Shown here piece by piece: positions 51,951 through 62,900 of a stretch of 64,000 bases of DNA. Location of the stretch: NCBI GenBank assembly GCA_001281695.1, contig LJIE01000001.1, positions 750,107 to 814,106 of the forward strand, read 5' to 3'. The position numbers were made by a program, and so were the translations under genes. This DNA is from a bacterium 336/3 (lineage in GTDB: Bacteria; Bacteroidota; Bacteroidia; Cytophagales; Thermonemataceae). The notes beneath the pieces are model-generated. The model had not been told where the DNA came from and did no database searches. It worked only from the letters and a program-made list of their open reading frames with translations. Each line of letters starts with the position of its first letter. Position 1 is the first letter of the stretch.

Positions 51951-54900
51951 ATGAAGAAAGCGTTTTTATTAATATTTGCTCTTATTTTAGGAACAAATAT
52001 CCTTCAGGGGCAGACTATTACAGTAGGCTCTGTTACGCCCAATAATTTATGTGCAGGAGATAACATATCTATTACATATACAGTTTCTAGCAGTTTTAAT
52101 ACTGGAAATTTCTTTACTGCTGAACTTTCAGATGCGTTAGGAAGTTTTGCAAGTCCAACAGCTATTGGAACACTTATTAGTGTTACATCAGGTACAATAG
52201 GAGCTTCTATTCCTATTGCAACACCTAATGGAACAAATTATAGAGTTCGAATAATTGCTTCTGACCCTGCTATTACAAGCTCCAATACAAGTGGAGCCCT
52301 TACTGTCAATACTATAGCAGGAAGTCCTGCGGTATTTGGAAATGGACAATGGAATGTATATGCTTATACAGGTAATATTGTTACAAATACAAGTTTGGTT
52401 TACAAAGGAACTTATATTGAACCAGCTTTTAATTTTGACTCTCGAAACAGATGGGCAGATGGCAGTACACCTTCAGCAGCTTCAGGTTATACAGGTTGTC
52501 CTGTTACTGTGGATAACCATTCTGTGAGTTATAAAAGAACCAATTTTACTTGTGGTTATTATCGTTTTGATGTTGTAGGACTTGTCAATGCTAATGGTCA
52601 TGATGATGCTTATCAACTTTTAGTAGATGGTGTAGTAGTCGCTAGTAATGGAGGTTGCTGTGCTCCAAGACCTGATGTTTATAGAGGTATTTTAGGACCT
52701 GCATCAACTGTTGAATTTCGTTGGGCTGAAGGTGGAGGGGCTTCTTATGGAGCTTTACAAATTACACAACTTCCTGATTTGGATATGGTAACACAACCAA
52801 TACCCAGTATCTGTGCTTCATCTTCTGTCAATCTTTCAGTTGTTGCTAATATCAATAATGCCAATTATTCTTACTTGTGGACAGCCCCCAATGGTGCTAC
52901 TGGTACAGCAGCAACTTTCACAACACCAGTAGGTTTAGCAGGAACATACACATTACAAGTAACTCATATACCAACAGGTTGTGTCCAAACAGCCAATGTA
53001 CCTGTTAATTTTAATGCTGTACCAACCGTAACAATTACTCCTAATACAGCTACCATATGTCCTGGTGAGCAAGTAACACTAACTGCTTCAGGAGCAAATA
53101 CATATACTTGGTCTCCAGCTACAGGATTAAGTGCTACTACAGGAGCTACTGTAATAGCTTCCCCAACCACTACTACAACCTATACAGTCACAGGAAGCAA
53201 TGGTTGTACAACCTCAACGACTAATATTACAGTTAATGTTACTACACCCGCTCCAGACCCTGGTACTTTTGGAAATGGACAATGGTTTGTGGCATGTTAT
53301 AGAGGAAATAATTTTAATACATATTTTGGGAACTATATAGAGCCTCTTTTAACATTTGATTCTCGAAATAGATGGGGTACAGGAGCAAGCCCTTCTAACG
53401 CCTCTGGTTATACTGGTGGGTGTGTAGTCCCTGATGACCAACACTCTGTAATTTATAGAAGAACTAATTTTACTTGTGGTTACTATCAGATTGATATAAC
53501 AAATCATGATGACTATTCTTATTTATATATAAATGGTACATTAGTTTCTCAAAAATTGTTTTGTTGTACATCTCAAGATAATGTTTGGAGAGGTTTCCTT
53601 GGACCTACTTCTACAGTAGAGTTTAGATGGAGAGAGTTTGGTGGCGGTTCACATGGAGGATTGCGTTTCACAGAAATAAGTGCTTTACAAAGTCCAGTAA
53701 CTTCTCCAACGACGGTTACTATTTGTCAAGGTTCTAATACCAATATTACAACTACTGGATTGCCTATATTTGCTTATAGTAGCACATTTGGAACTACATT
53801 TGATACTTTTGGAGCTAATGCCAACATCACATGGACACAAGTAACAGGTAACCCTGGTGATTTTACAATTACTCCTGTAGGGTTAAATGCAACAGTTACA
53901 GCAAATGTAACACCAACACCCAATCCAGCTACAATTAGATATACGGCGACAGATCCTAGTACAGGATGTAGTATTAATAGAGATATTTTAATTACAGTTG
54001 ACCCCTTACCTGCTACAGGTGCAAGTGCATCATTAACAACGATTTGTGTGGGAGAAAATTCTGTATTAACAGCTACAGGAGCAAATACATATCAATGGTA
54101 TGATCAAGCTGTAGGGGGAACTTTAATAGGAACAAGTGCAACACTTACAGTTAACCCTACTACAACTACAACTTTTAGAGTGGAAGGTAATAATAATTGT
54201 GCAACTATCAATGCAACGGTTACAATTACAGTTGTTCCTAAGGGAGCACCTCCATTGACTGGTACAGAATTTGGAAATGGGGAGTGGATAGCTCATTGTT
54301 ATAATGGAAGGCTTATCTCTACACCTGGTACAGTAGAGTATAGAGGATATTATAGGGAAAAAAGCCTTACATTTGATTCAAGAACTCGTTGGAATCAAGG
54401 GAATAATCCAACTTTAGCAGTTACATTAGGTGATGGTTCAGCTGGATACAGTGGTTGTACTGTAAATAATGACAATCATTCAATTTCTTGGAGAAGAACA
54501 AACTTTTCTTGCGGACTTTACACCATTGGCGTTTTTGTTGATGATAGTTATCGATTATTAGTTAATGGGGTTCAAGTAGCAACAGGTGGGTGCTGTGGAT
54601 TTGTACCTAATGTTTGGTCAGGTCTTTTAGACGCTACATCCACAGTAGAATTGATTACACAAGATACAGGTGGAGGATCTTATGGTGGTTTAAGTATTGG
54701 ATTTTCGCTAGGATCACCAAGTACAGCTATTTGGACAGGTGCTGTCAACACTAATTGGTTTAACCCTGGAAATTGGTGTCCTACATCTCCTTCAGATATT
54801 ACAGATGTAATTATTCCAGGTGGTGGGGTAACAAATTTTCCAGTTATTAATGCTACAGGAGCAGAAGCTCGTAATATACAAATAGCTATTGGAGCTACAC

Positions 54901-56273
54901 TAACCATCAATACGGGTTTTTCTTTAGATGTGCATGGTAACTATATACAAGAAGGTACTTTAGTGGCTAATACCAATAGCTCAGTACAAATAGTTCATAA
55001 TGCTACACCTGTTAATTCTCAGATACAAGTTACAGGTATAGGTGCTTTCCATAATTTAATTGTTGATAAGTTAAATAATACTGTCAGCTTACTTACAAAT
55101 ATTCAAGTAAATAATCAACTTACACTTAATAATGGGGAGTTGAATCTTAATAGTAATACACTAACCATCAATAATTCAGCATTGACAGCTATTACACGAA
55201 ATAACAATGCTTATATTCGTAGTGAAACAAACTCTGCTACCAATAATAGTCGTATCTGTTGGAATATAGGAACAACTATAGGAGCTTATGTATATCCGTT
55301 TGGAGTTTCTGCTTCAGAATATATTCCTGTTACTTTCAATAAGCAAACAAATTCTAATGCAAATATCTGTATTTCAACAAGAGGTACATTAACTTCTGAT
55401 AATACTCCTTGGACAACAGGAGTAACCAATGTAGTAGGTGTTTCAGGAGCTACAGCTATTAATGATGTTGTAGATAGATGGTGGGATATTACCTCTACTG
55501 TGAATCCTTTACCTGCTCCTGGAGCTAATGTTACATTTAGTTATCGAGGTGTAGAAAATACATTAGCAAATCCAAGAACTGATAACTTGGCTGTACAGCA
55601 TTGGAGTGGGACAGCATGGGATGCTCCTTATACAGCTTCGAGTGCTGGGGTTACATCTGGAATAGGTTCTGTAACAGCTCAAAATATTAGAGATTTTTCT
55701 CCTTTTGTAGTTTCAAGAGAAATTAGACCTTTACCTGTTCAGTTATTAAGTTTTTCGGTTCAGGCAGAAAATAATATAGTAACTTTAAATTGGTTAATTG
55801 CTCAACGTGTAAATAATGAAACCTACATAATAGAACGTTCAGGAAATGGTATTCAGTTTGAAAAAATAGGTATTGTAAAATCTGAAAATAAATCTGATTA
55901 TCAGTGGATTGATAAAACACCATTGGAAGGAGTATCTTACTATCGTTTAAAACGCCAAGATGACAAAAATAATATTGAATATTCTCAAATAGAAGCTGTT
56001 AACTTACTAAATCTTTTGAAAGACGGGATGAGTATAATACCTAATCCAAGTAACGGTGAAAATGTATTGATTATATTGCAAACAAAAAGTAATGAAAAAG
56101 GTATATTAACCATCACAGATGCTTTGGGTAGAAATGTATATCAGGAAACTATAGAAACTGATATATATGGTAGAATTGATAAACAAATCAAAAATGGTTT
56201 ATCAAAGGGTATTTATATAGCTCAGATTGTTACAGAGAGTAAAATATATCAGGAGAAAATTGTAGTTAAATAA
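51951..56273 (+). CDS. large secreted T9SS protein with three Cys-rich modules
   Basis: 1440 residues from the ATG at 51951; 41 further upstream codons are open but the ATG gives a clean signal peptide, 'KKAFLLIFALILGTNILQGQ'. Three related modules of about 145 residues follow, at about 128-273, 439-580 and 771-920, each starting 'FGNGxW' and containing a double Cys ('GGCC' or 'LFCC') and 'TSTVEFRW'-like strands. Ig/PKD-like domains separate them ('TICPGEQVTLTASGANTYTW', 'TICVGENSVLTATGANTYQW'). Later comes a Trp-rich segment 'GNWCPTSPSDITDVIIPG', and the C-terminal T9SS type A sorting domain ('PNPSNGENVLIIL', ending 'YQEKIVVK'). The protein is exported and surface-attached or released; adhesion is an inference. 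Confidence 0.9.
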   Translation: MKKAFLLIFALILGTNILQGQTITVGSVTPNNLCAGDNISITYTVSSSFNTGNFFTAELSDALGSFASPTAIGTLISVTSGTIGASIPIATPNGTNYRVRIIASDPAITSSNTSGALTVNTIAGSPAVFGNGQWNVYAYTGNIVTNTSLVYKGTYIEPAFNFDSRNRWADGSTPSAASGYTGCPVTVDNHSVSYKRTNFTCGYYRFDVVGLVNANGHDDAYQLLVDGVVVASNGGCCAPRPDVYRGILGPASTVEFRWAEGGGASYGALQITQLPDLDMVTQPIPSICASSSVNLSVVANINNANYSYLWTAPNGATGTAATFTTPVGLAGTYTLQVTHIPTGCVQTANVPVNFNAVPTVTITPNTATICPGEQVTLTASGANTYTWSPATGLSATTGATVIASPTTTTTYTVTGSNGCTTSTTNITVNVTTPAPDPGTFGNGQWFVACYRGNNFNTYFGNYIEPLLTFDSRNRWGTGASPSNASGYTGGCVVPDDQHSVIYRRTNFTCGYYQIDITNHDDYSYLYINGTLVSQKLFCCTSQDNVWRGFLGPTSTVEFRWREFGGGSHGGLRFTEISALQSPVTSPTTVTICQGSNTNITTTGLPIFAYSSTFGTTFDTFGANANITWTQVTGNPGDFTITPVGLNATVTANVTPTPNPATIRYTATDPSTGCSINRDILITVDPLPATGASASLTTICVGENSVLTATGANTYQWYDQAVGGTLIGTSATLTVNPTTTTTFRVEGNNNCATINATVTITVVPKGAPPLTGTEFGNGEWIAHCYNGRLISTPGTVEYRGYYREKSLTFDSRTRWNQGNNPTLAVTLGDGSAGYSGCTVNNDNHSISWRRTNFSCGLYTIGVFVDDSYRLLVNGVQVATGGCCGFVPNVWSGLLDATSTVELITQDTGGGSYGGLSIGFSLGSPSTAIWTGAVNTNWFNPGNWCPTSPSDITDVIIPGGGVTNFPVINATGAEARNIQIAIGATLTINTGFSLDVHGNYIQEGTLVANTNSSVQIVHNATPVNSQIQVTGIGAFHNLIVDKLNNTVSLLTNIQVNNQLTLNNGELNLNSNTLTINNSALTAITRNNNAYIRSETNSATNNSRICWNIGTTIGAYVYPFGVSASEYIPVTFNKQTNSNANICISTRGTLTSDNTPWTTGVTNVVGVSGATAINDVVDRWWDITSTVNPLPAPGANVTFSYRGVENTLANPRTDNLAVQHWSGTAWDAPYTASSAGVTSGIGSVTAQNIRDFSPFVVSREIRPLPVQLLSFSVQAENNIVTLNWLIAQRVNNETYIIERSGNGIQFEKIGIVKSENKSDYQWIDKTPLEGVSYYRLKRQDDKNNIEYSQIEAVNLLNLLKDGMSIIPNPSNGENVLIILQTKSNEKGILTITDALGRNVYQETIETDIYGRIDKQIKNGLSKGIYIAQIVTESKIYQEKIVVK
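52333..54710 (+). repeat. three copies of a Cys-rich beta module inside the T9SS protein
   Basis: Copies at about 52333-52770, 53266-53690 and 54262-54710. Shared landmarks in order are 'FGNG-W', 'FDSRNRW', 'SGYTGC', 'DNHSVSYKRTNFTCGYY', 'CC', then 'TSTVEFRW' and 'GGGS.G.L'. The DNA copies have diverged, so this is an old protein-level duplication. Confidence 0.8.
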
Positions 56274-56298
56274 AAAAAGGGCTTTAAGCCCTTTTTTT
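56274..56298. terminator. terminator after the T9SS gene
   Basis: AAAGGGCTT pairs directly with AAGCCCTTT, flanked by A and T runs. The hairpin lies between convergent genes and can serve both. Confidence 0.88.
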
Positions 56299-57271
56299 AT
56301 ACACTTAATAATTGATTTTCTTGACTTTGAAGAGATTGAACGCTAATTTTTAATATATCGAATGCTACTTCTGCCATCACGTTACCTTTATCGTCTAAGA
56401 TTGGATTTATTTCTACCATTTCCCAGGCACACACTCGTTCATCAGCAATAAGAAGAGCATTTAATTCTTGTGTTTCTGCTACTGTAAAACCATCTTCTAC
56501 AGGTGTTCCTGTACCAATAGAGATAGAGGAGTCCATGCTATCTACATCAAAAGAAATATACAATAAGTCGCAATAAGCAAGTTTTTCTTCTAAAATTTCA
56601 CGTACAACAGTTTGGATACCTCTATTTCTGACATCTTCTACTGTATAAATCTTTATATCTTTCTTTTCTATAAAATAATCTTCTTGAATTTCAGTATCTC
56701 TTACACCTATCAATACTAAATCTGAAATATCAAATTTTGCTCCTTTTATACCAAGATTTTTAATTTGTTCCCAATAATTATGTGTTGTTTCATCAATTTC
56801 ATTGATTTGAGCATCTAAGTTATCTTCTGCAAGTGCCATAGCCAATGGCATTCCATGCATATTACCAGATGGCGAGGTATATGGTGAATGTAAATCTGCA
56901 TGAGCATCTATCCAAATAACACCTAATTTTTTATAAGGAAAAGCTTTCTTGATACCTGCAATAGTACCTGCTGCTGTGGAGTGGTCACCAGCTAATATAA
57001 CTGGGAAATTTTCTTGAACGAGGGTTTGTGAAACTTCTTCACAAACATTTTGCTGGACTTGTAATAGATGATTGATGCGTTTGGCGTGTAAATAGGGTGT
57101 TTCTTCAAATAAACTTTCATTAAAAACTTTTACTTCCTTGCTAGGAAAAAGACTAAAAAAAGAATCATTTTTATTAAATCCTACAATTTTGAGAGCATCT
57201 ACTCCTAAACTAGCTCCTCGTGTGCCAGCTCCAATTTCCGATTTTACTTCTAAAAATCTTATACATCTCAT
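56297..57271 (-). CDS. arginase/agmatinase family ureohydrolase
   Basis: 324 residues with the dinuclear Mn motifs 'GDHSTAAG' (about 99), 'DAHADLHSPYTSPSGNMHGM' (about 124-143) and 'SFDVDSMDSS' (about 245). The N-terminus 'EVKSEIGAGTRGASLG' and the overall length fit Bacteroidota arginases. Ureohydrolases release urea from arginine (to ornithine) or agmatine (to putrescine). The divergent neighbour is a group-III decarboxylase of the arginine/ornithine type, so either a linear or a branched polyamine route is possible. I favour arginase on the overall pattern; agmatinase is not excluded. Confidence 0.88.
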   Translation of the reverse strand: MRCIRFLEVKSEIGAGTRGASLGVDALKIVGFNKNDSFFSLFPSKEVKVFNESLFEETPYLHAKRINHLLQVQQNVCEEVSQTLVQENFPVILAGDHSTAAGTIAGIKKAFPYKKLGVIWIDAHADLHSPYTSPSGNMHGMPLAMALAEDNLDAQINEIDETTHNYWEQIKNLGIKGAKFDISDLVLIGVRDTEIQEDYFIEKKDIKIYTVEDVRNRGIQTVVREILEEKLAYCDLLYISFDVDSMDSSISIGTGTPVEDGFTVAETQELNALLIADERVCAWEMVEINPILDDKGNVMAEVAFDILKISVQSLQSQENQLLSV

Positions 57272-57389
57272 AAAAATATATTTTGGTGGAACATAGTTTG
57301 ATAAGGAATAATCAAGATTTTATTTTTATTTTTGTACCTTACCAAGAAAAATTTGTTTTTTAGCAAGATGTCATTTTTTTTCCTCATCG

Positions 57390-57458
57390 CAAAATTTTAT
57401 AGCAATTTATTGAAAAAAAGTAAAAAAAATCCCTAATTTCGCTTCAAAATTTTATAGC
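57390..57458 (+). promoter_or_regulatory. promoter region of the decarboxylase with a 14-base direct repeat
   Basis: CAAAATTTTATAGC occurs twice, at 57390-57403 and 57445-57458, 55 bases apart. Between them lies a promoter-like pair: TTG (57410-57412), 21 bases, then TAATTTCG (57434-57441), one mismatch from TAnnTTTG. The repeats bracket the promoter and could be a regulator-binding site. Confidence 0.45.
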
Positions 57459-57472
57459 CTTCCTTATTGCCA

Positions 57473-58861
57473 ATGAAAAGCTACATCGATTTAGTTGAAC
57501 AAACCTACGAATTCCCCACACCAGAGTTCAAAGTAAAACACAATGAACTGTTATTCAATGGAGTACCTCTGATGGATATTATTAAAGAATATGGTACACC
57601 TTTGAAACTGACATATTTGCCAAAAATTACTGAACATATTCAGTATTGTAAAGAACTTTTTGCAAATGCAATTAAAAAGTTTAAATATGACGGGTCATAC
57701 ACCTATTGTTATTGTACAAAATCATCACATTTTAGTTTTGTTTTGGAGGAAGCTCTTAAAAATGAAATCCATATAGAAACATCTTCTGCTTTTGATTTGC
57801 CTATTATCAAATCTTTGTATAAAAAGAAGAAGTTTACTAAAAAACAATATGTGATTTGCAATGGGTATAAAAGACCTTTATACACACAATACATCAATGA
57901 AATGCTCAATGATGGCTTTAAAATAGTTCCAATTCTTGATAATTTAGAAGAAATAGATGCGTATCAAGTTACCAAAGCTGATGAAGTAGAAGTAGGGATT
58001 CGTATTGCTGCTGACGAAGAGCCTAATTTTGAATTTTATACATCACGTTTAGGTGTGAGATACAGCGATATAATTCCATTATATAAAGAAAAAATCAGAG
58101 ATAATCCTAAGTTTAAACTTAAAATGTTACATTTCTTCATTAATACAGGTATCAAAGATACTGCTTATTATTGGAGTGAATTGAGTCGTTTCATGTATAA
58201 ATATTGCGAACTCAAGAAAATGTGTCCAGAATTGGATACGGTTGATATTGGAGGAGGTTTCCCTATTCAACTTTCTTTGAGTTTTGAATATAACTATAAG
58301 TATATGGTGGAGCAGATTATTGAGAATATTCAATGGATTTGCCAAAAAAATAATGTTCCTGTACCCAATTTATTTACTGAATTTGGTTCGTTTACAGTTG
58401 GTGAAAGTGGTGCTGCTATTTATTCTATTGTTGGACGAAAATTGCAGAACGATAAAGAGCTATGGTATATGATTGATGGCTCTTTTATTACACAATTGCC
58501 TGATGCTTGGGGAATTAATCAGAAGTTTATTTTATTGCCTATTAATAATTGGGATAAACCTTATCAAAAAATTCATTTAGGGGGGCTTACTTGCGATAGT
58601 TTAGATTATTATAGTACGGAAGCTAATATGTCAGAAGTATTCTTACCTATAGCAGATGAAGATGATGTACAGTATTTAGGATTTTTTCATACTGGAGCAT
58701 ATCAAGAGTCTGTTGGCGGATACGGAGGAGTTCAACACTGTTTAGTACCTGCTCCCAAACATATTATTATTAATAGAGATAAAAAAGGAAATATTAGTAC
58801 ACAATTATTTGCCCCTGAGCAAGATAGCGATTCTATGTTGAAACTCTTAGGGTACAAATAA
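57473..58861 (+). CDS. PLP-dependent arginine/ornithine decarboxylase-type enzyme (fold type III)
   Basis: 462 residues from the ATG at 57473; a TTG two codons earlier is also open. The barrel starts with the PLP lysine in 'YCYCTKSSHFSF' (about 80). 'MLHFFINTG' follows, then the glycine-rich PLP-phosphate loop 'DIGGGFPI' (about 260) and the C-terminal active-site 'GGLTCDSLDYYS' with Cys-Asp (about 372). The 'GEYGAYQES'-like end region reads 'TGAYQESVGG'. This matches Bacteroidota proteins annotated as arginine decarboxylase. The product would be agmatine or a related diamine. Divergent from the ureohydrolase gene, with terminator downstream. Confidence 0.85.
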   Translation: MKSYIDLVEQTYEFPTPEFKVKHNELLFNGVPLMDIIKEYGTPLKLTYLPKITEHIQYCKELFANAIKKFKYDGSYTYCYCTKSSHFSFVLEEALKNEIHIETSSAFDLPIIKSLYKKKKFTKKQYVICNGYKRPLYTQYINEMLNDGFKIVPILDNLEEIDAYQVTKADEVEVGIRIAADEEPNFEFYTSRLGVRYSDIIPLYKEKIRDNPKFKLKMLHFFINTGIKDTAYYWSELSRFMYKYCELKKMCPELDTVDIGGGFPIQLSLSFEYNYKYMVEQIIENIQWICQKNNVPVPNLFTEFGSFTVGESGAAIYSIVGRKLQNDKELWYMIDGSFITQLPDAWGINQKFILLPINNWDKPYQKIHLGGLTCDSLDYYSTEANMSEVFLPIADEDDVQYLGFFHTGAYQESVGGYGGVQHCLVPAPKHIIINRDKKGNISTQLFAPEQDSDSMLKLLGYK

Positions 58862-58905
58862 TGTCTATTACTTTGATATGATATTTTAAAAGTATCATGT
58901 ATAAT

Positions 58906-58938
58906 TTGATTGCTTGTGTTTTCGCAAGCAATCTTTTT
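58906..58938 (+). terminator. terminator after the decarboxylase gene
   Basis: GATTGCTTG (58908-58916) pairs with CAAGCAATC (58925-58933), extendable by a GU and a GC pair, followed by a T run. Confidence 0.9.
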
Positions 58939-59027
58939 ACATAATAAAGCGAAATTACTTGTAAAAAAATTGAATAATTATGAGAGGTTTATTATTATTG
59001 TATAATTTTCATTAAAAAAATATTTCA

Positions 59028-59861
59028 ATGAAATCTGGAACTTATAAAGTATTTGCAATAATTAGTATGGCTCTTTTTATACTTATATCAATAAAAGTTG
59101 GTTACGATTTCTATAATTTGGATGAGATTATTGTGAAAGAAATAGAAATAGTAGAGGTTAGTAAGAAAAAGAATTTATCAAGTATCATATTAAGATTAGC
59201 TGTTTTTGCTGGAATTGCGTTTTTTTCTGGTTTTCTAACAATCTTACTAACAAATATAGCTAATTCGAGCTATAGATATGGAGATAACATAAATACACAT
59301 GATCCATCTCTTGATCCAGATAAAGATTTAGTGAATGAAATTAATAATTTAAAGAATACAAAGAGTTCTTTAGGATTATCAGCTCTTGGTGAAGTCAATA
59401 AAATATTAAAGTCTTATACTGGAGAAGAAAGATTAGAGAAAATTTTAGGCTTGGTTTGTAAAAATCTTGAGGCATGTCAAGGTGCTATTTATGCTCTTAA
59501 AAAAGAATCTAAAAAAAGTTTGTATGTATTTCAAATAGGTTATGCTTATTATATTCCAGAAAGTCAAATCATGCAATATGAGCTGGGTGAAGGGTTGGTA
59601 GGACAGGTAGCCAAAGATGGTAACTCAATGCTTTTAAAGTCTGTACCAGAAGGGTATATGCAAGTAATATCTGGCTTGGGACAAGCTTCACCAAAAAGTT
59701 TGTTGATTGTACCTATTCGTTCTCAAAATGAAAGTGAAGTAATTGGTATTTTTGAAATAGCTTCTTTTGTGAATTTTACAGAATTACAAAAGAACTATTT
59801 ACAAGAAGTTTCTACATTATTATCAGAGCAAATAGCTGATAGTTTGGTTGCTACAGTGTAA
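59028..59861 (+). CDS. membrane-anchored GAF domain protein
   Basis: 277 residues. Two transmembrane helices (about 7-25 and 53-78) flank a short loop; the C-terminal part (about 115-275) is a GAF domain, beginning 'LSALGEVNKIL' and including 'ACQGAIYALKKE', 'GLVGQVAKDG', 'SGLGQASPKSLLIVPI' and 'EVIGIFEIASF'. It closely parallels the GAF domain inside the next gene (59904), which suggests duplication. The gap of 42 bases indicates an operon. It probably senses a small ligand or redox/light signal and passes it to the phosphatase next door, an inference from context. Confidence 0.85.
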   Translation: MKSGTYKVFAIISMALFILISIKVGYDFYNLDEIIVKEIEIVEVSKKKNLSSIILRLAVFAGIAFFSGFLTILLTNIANSSYRYGDNINTHDPSLDPDKDLVNEINNLKNTKSSLGLSALGEVNKILKSYTGEERLEKILGLVCKNLEACQGAIYALKKESKKSLYVFQIGYAYYIPESQIMQYELGEGLVGQVAKDGNSMLLKSVPEGYMQVISGLGQASPKSLLIVPIRSQNESEVIGIFEIASFVNFTELQKNYLQEVSTLLSEQIADSLVATV

Positions 59862-59903
59862 ACTAATTTAGGTATTCATTTTAAAGCCCTGTTGGGAATA
59901 GTT

Positions 59904-62900
59904 ATGTTTGGCTTGTTTTCAAAACTTAAAATTGGTGCTAAAATTTCTGCTATTTTATTAGTAGTGGTATTGGTGTCTGTACTTTCTGAAAGCTTCTTTG
60001 CTTATCAGCAAAGTAAGAATACTATTGAAGCAGATAAATTACAATCTCTCAATCGTATTGCTGATACAGAAGTAAAAAAGCTCCAAACCTTTATGAACGA
60101 TATTAATGCAGCTGTTCAAATAGGACAAGAGTTAAAAGCTATTAAAGACTTCTTAAAAGGTAATGCAAGTGGAGGTGATACAAAAAAAGATGAAGTTGGA
60201 ACTTTGAATTTTGAAGAGGAAATAAAATTAGATACTCCTGATATAAAAACAGATACAAAACCTGATGATACAGCTAATAAGCAAATAAAGCCAATAGAAA
60301 AAATACAAGGTCAGCAAATAACTTTTGATGCAGAGCTTGATGATGTTGTTTCAAGAATCCAATATGTATATAAAATTAATAATGTTTATATTGTAGATAA
60401 AGATAAAAAAGTAAAATACATTTCTAGAGAGACACCTGAACAAACTAGAGGTGAAGAATTTAAACTTCCTGCTGTTGACCCTTCAGTTTTGGTAAGAGGT
60501 AGAGATACTATTTACTTCAGTAAGGTAACTCTACAACAATTGGGAAAAGAGAAAAGAATAGTGTTCTTGGTTGCAGCACCCATTCGGGATGAATTAGAAG
60601 GGACAGGAAGAGAGGTATTGGGGCAACTTATCTATGAAATAGATATGGCAAGGGTAGAGCAACTTATTGCTGATAAAGCTGGATTGGGTAGTACAGGACA
60701 AATTTGGTTATTACAAGATCAAGAAAAAAGATTTGTTTATTTGAATTCTTTTATCAATAAAAAACAAAAAATATCACCACTAGATAATGCTGGCAATAAG
60801 GATGACCCTAGTACTTCCAAAGTTGTTTTAAGATCTCTCAAAAAAGAACAAAAACACAGTGAAGCAATTGATGAAAATGACTACTTGGCTGTTTCTAGAT
60901 TTGTTCCTGGTGTTGAATGGGGAGTAGTTGTGAAGAATGACAAAGCTGAGATTTATGCTCCTGCTGAAGCACTACTAAACCGATTTTTGATAGCAGGTCT
61001 TTTTGTAATTATAGCCTCTTTAATCATTGGTATATTATTTTCGCAACTTCTCACAAGACCTTTGAGTAGTCTTCAAAGAACTATTGATTCATTAGGTAGA
61101 GGCGAACTACCTCCTGTTTTAACTTCTGAATCACAAGATGAGATTGGCGAAATGACTAACCGAATTAACAGTTTGGTGGAAAACTTAAATAAAACTGCAA
61201 ACTTTGCCCAAAATATTGGTAATCAGCGTTTTGATACAGAATTCACACCTGTTAGTAAAAATGACATTCTTGGAAACGCTTTAATTAACGCTCGTGACAG
61301 TTTGGTGGCTTCTGCTGAAGCAAACAGTAAAGAAAACTGGGTTGTAAGCCGACTGGCTGAAGTAGGTGATATCTTACGTTCAACCAACCAGTTAGATGAA
61401 CTTGCAGACCAAGTATTAGCTTACGTAGTAAAAGAGTCTGGAGCAATTCAAGGAGCTTTTTATGTAATGAAAAAAGACGAAAAATCAGGGACAGACTTTC
61501 TTGAAATGATAGCCAGTTATGCCTACAACAAGAAAAAATACCTCAATGCAAAATTCAAATTTTATAAAAATAAATATGCAGAAGGTTTAGTAGGACAAGC
61601 TGCTATTGAGCAAGATATTATTCAAAGAACTGAAATACCTGATGAATATGCAACTATATCTTCTGGATTATTAGGAGATAAAAAACCTAAATGTTTGCTT
61701 ATTACTCCACTAATCACTAACGACACAGAAGTATTTGGTGTAATTGAACTTGCAGCATTTGAAGAATTTGGAGATAGAGAAGTGGCTTTTATCAAGCGTA
61801 TTAGTGAAATTACAGCCCGAACTATTTTCAACATTAACGTAAACGAAAACACTCGTAAACTTTTGGAAGAACAACAGAAACTTTCTCAAGAATTACAAGA
61901 AAACGAAGGTATTTTACGTAAAAGTGCTGAAGAATTAGAAAATAAAAACTTAGAAATTCAAAAAACCAATGAAGAGCTAGAAAGACAGTACCTTAATGTA
62001 CAAAATGAGCAACGTAAAATTCAAGCTCTTTTGGAAAATGCATCTGAGGTAATCACAATTTACAACTCTGATGGTAAAATTCGATTCATCTCTCCATCAG
62101 TAACCAAAATCTTAGGTTATGAACCTGAAGAACTTATTGGAAAAACAGATATGGAGCATATTGAAGGGCAAGGAAAAGAAATATTCCAAAAAATGTTTGA
62201 AGACTTGTTGCAATTCCCTGATGAAAAAACTACACCAATTCAGTTCTCTTATAAAACTCAAGATGGAGATAGTATTTGGCTAGAAGCAACAGGTACAAAC
62301 CTTTTAGATGACCCAGCAATTGAAGGTATTGTAATTAACACACGAGACATTACAGAAAGACGTAGAGCTGAACGAGAAGAAAGGATGCGTGGTCAGATGC
62401 AAGCGTTATCTGAAAATTCTGCCGACTTAATTCTTCGTATGAATCGTGAAGGTTTAGTTTATTATATTAACCCAACTATTGAAAGTTTAACAGGACATAA
62501 TCCTCATAAATTCTTACAAAAGAGCATTGATGCTGAACTTGTGCCACAAAGTGTATTGAATAAGTGGTTTAAGCTGGTAGAAAAGTCGTTCCGATTAGGC
62601 GAAAAATCCAGTGACGTGGTTGAATTCGAAACTATTGAAGGTAAGAAAATTATGAGTGTGAATGCTATCCCTGAAAGAAATGAAGAGGGTGGTACAGAAA
62701 CTTTCCTGTTAGTATCTCACGATATTACTGATAGAGAAGCCGATAAAGAGAGAATTGCTGTAGCTAATAAGAAAATTACAGACTCCATTAACTATGCTAA
62801 ACGTATTCAGGGTTCTATCTTGCCAGACAGTACATGGATGCAAGCTGTATTCCCAGATTCATTTGTAATGTTTAAACCCAAAGATATTGTAAGTGGAGAT

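Noticed and set aside
51942-51953. TATATTTA directly before the ATG at 51951 as a promoter for leaderless mRNA
   Set aside because: The last base mismatches the -7 box and no -33 element is present at the right distance.
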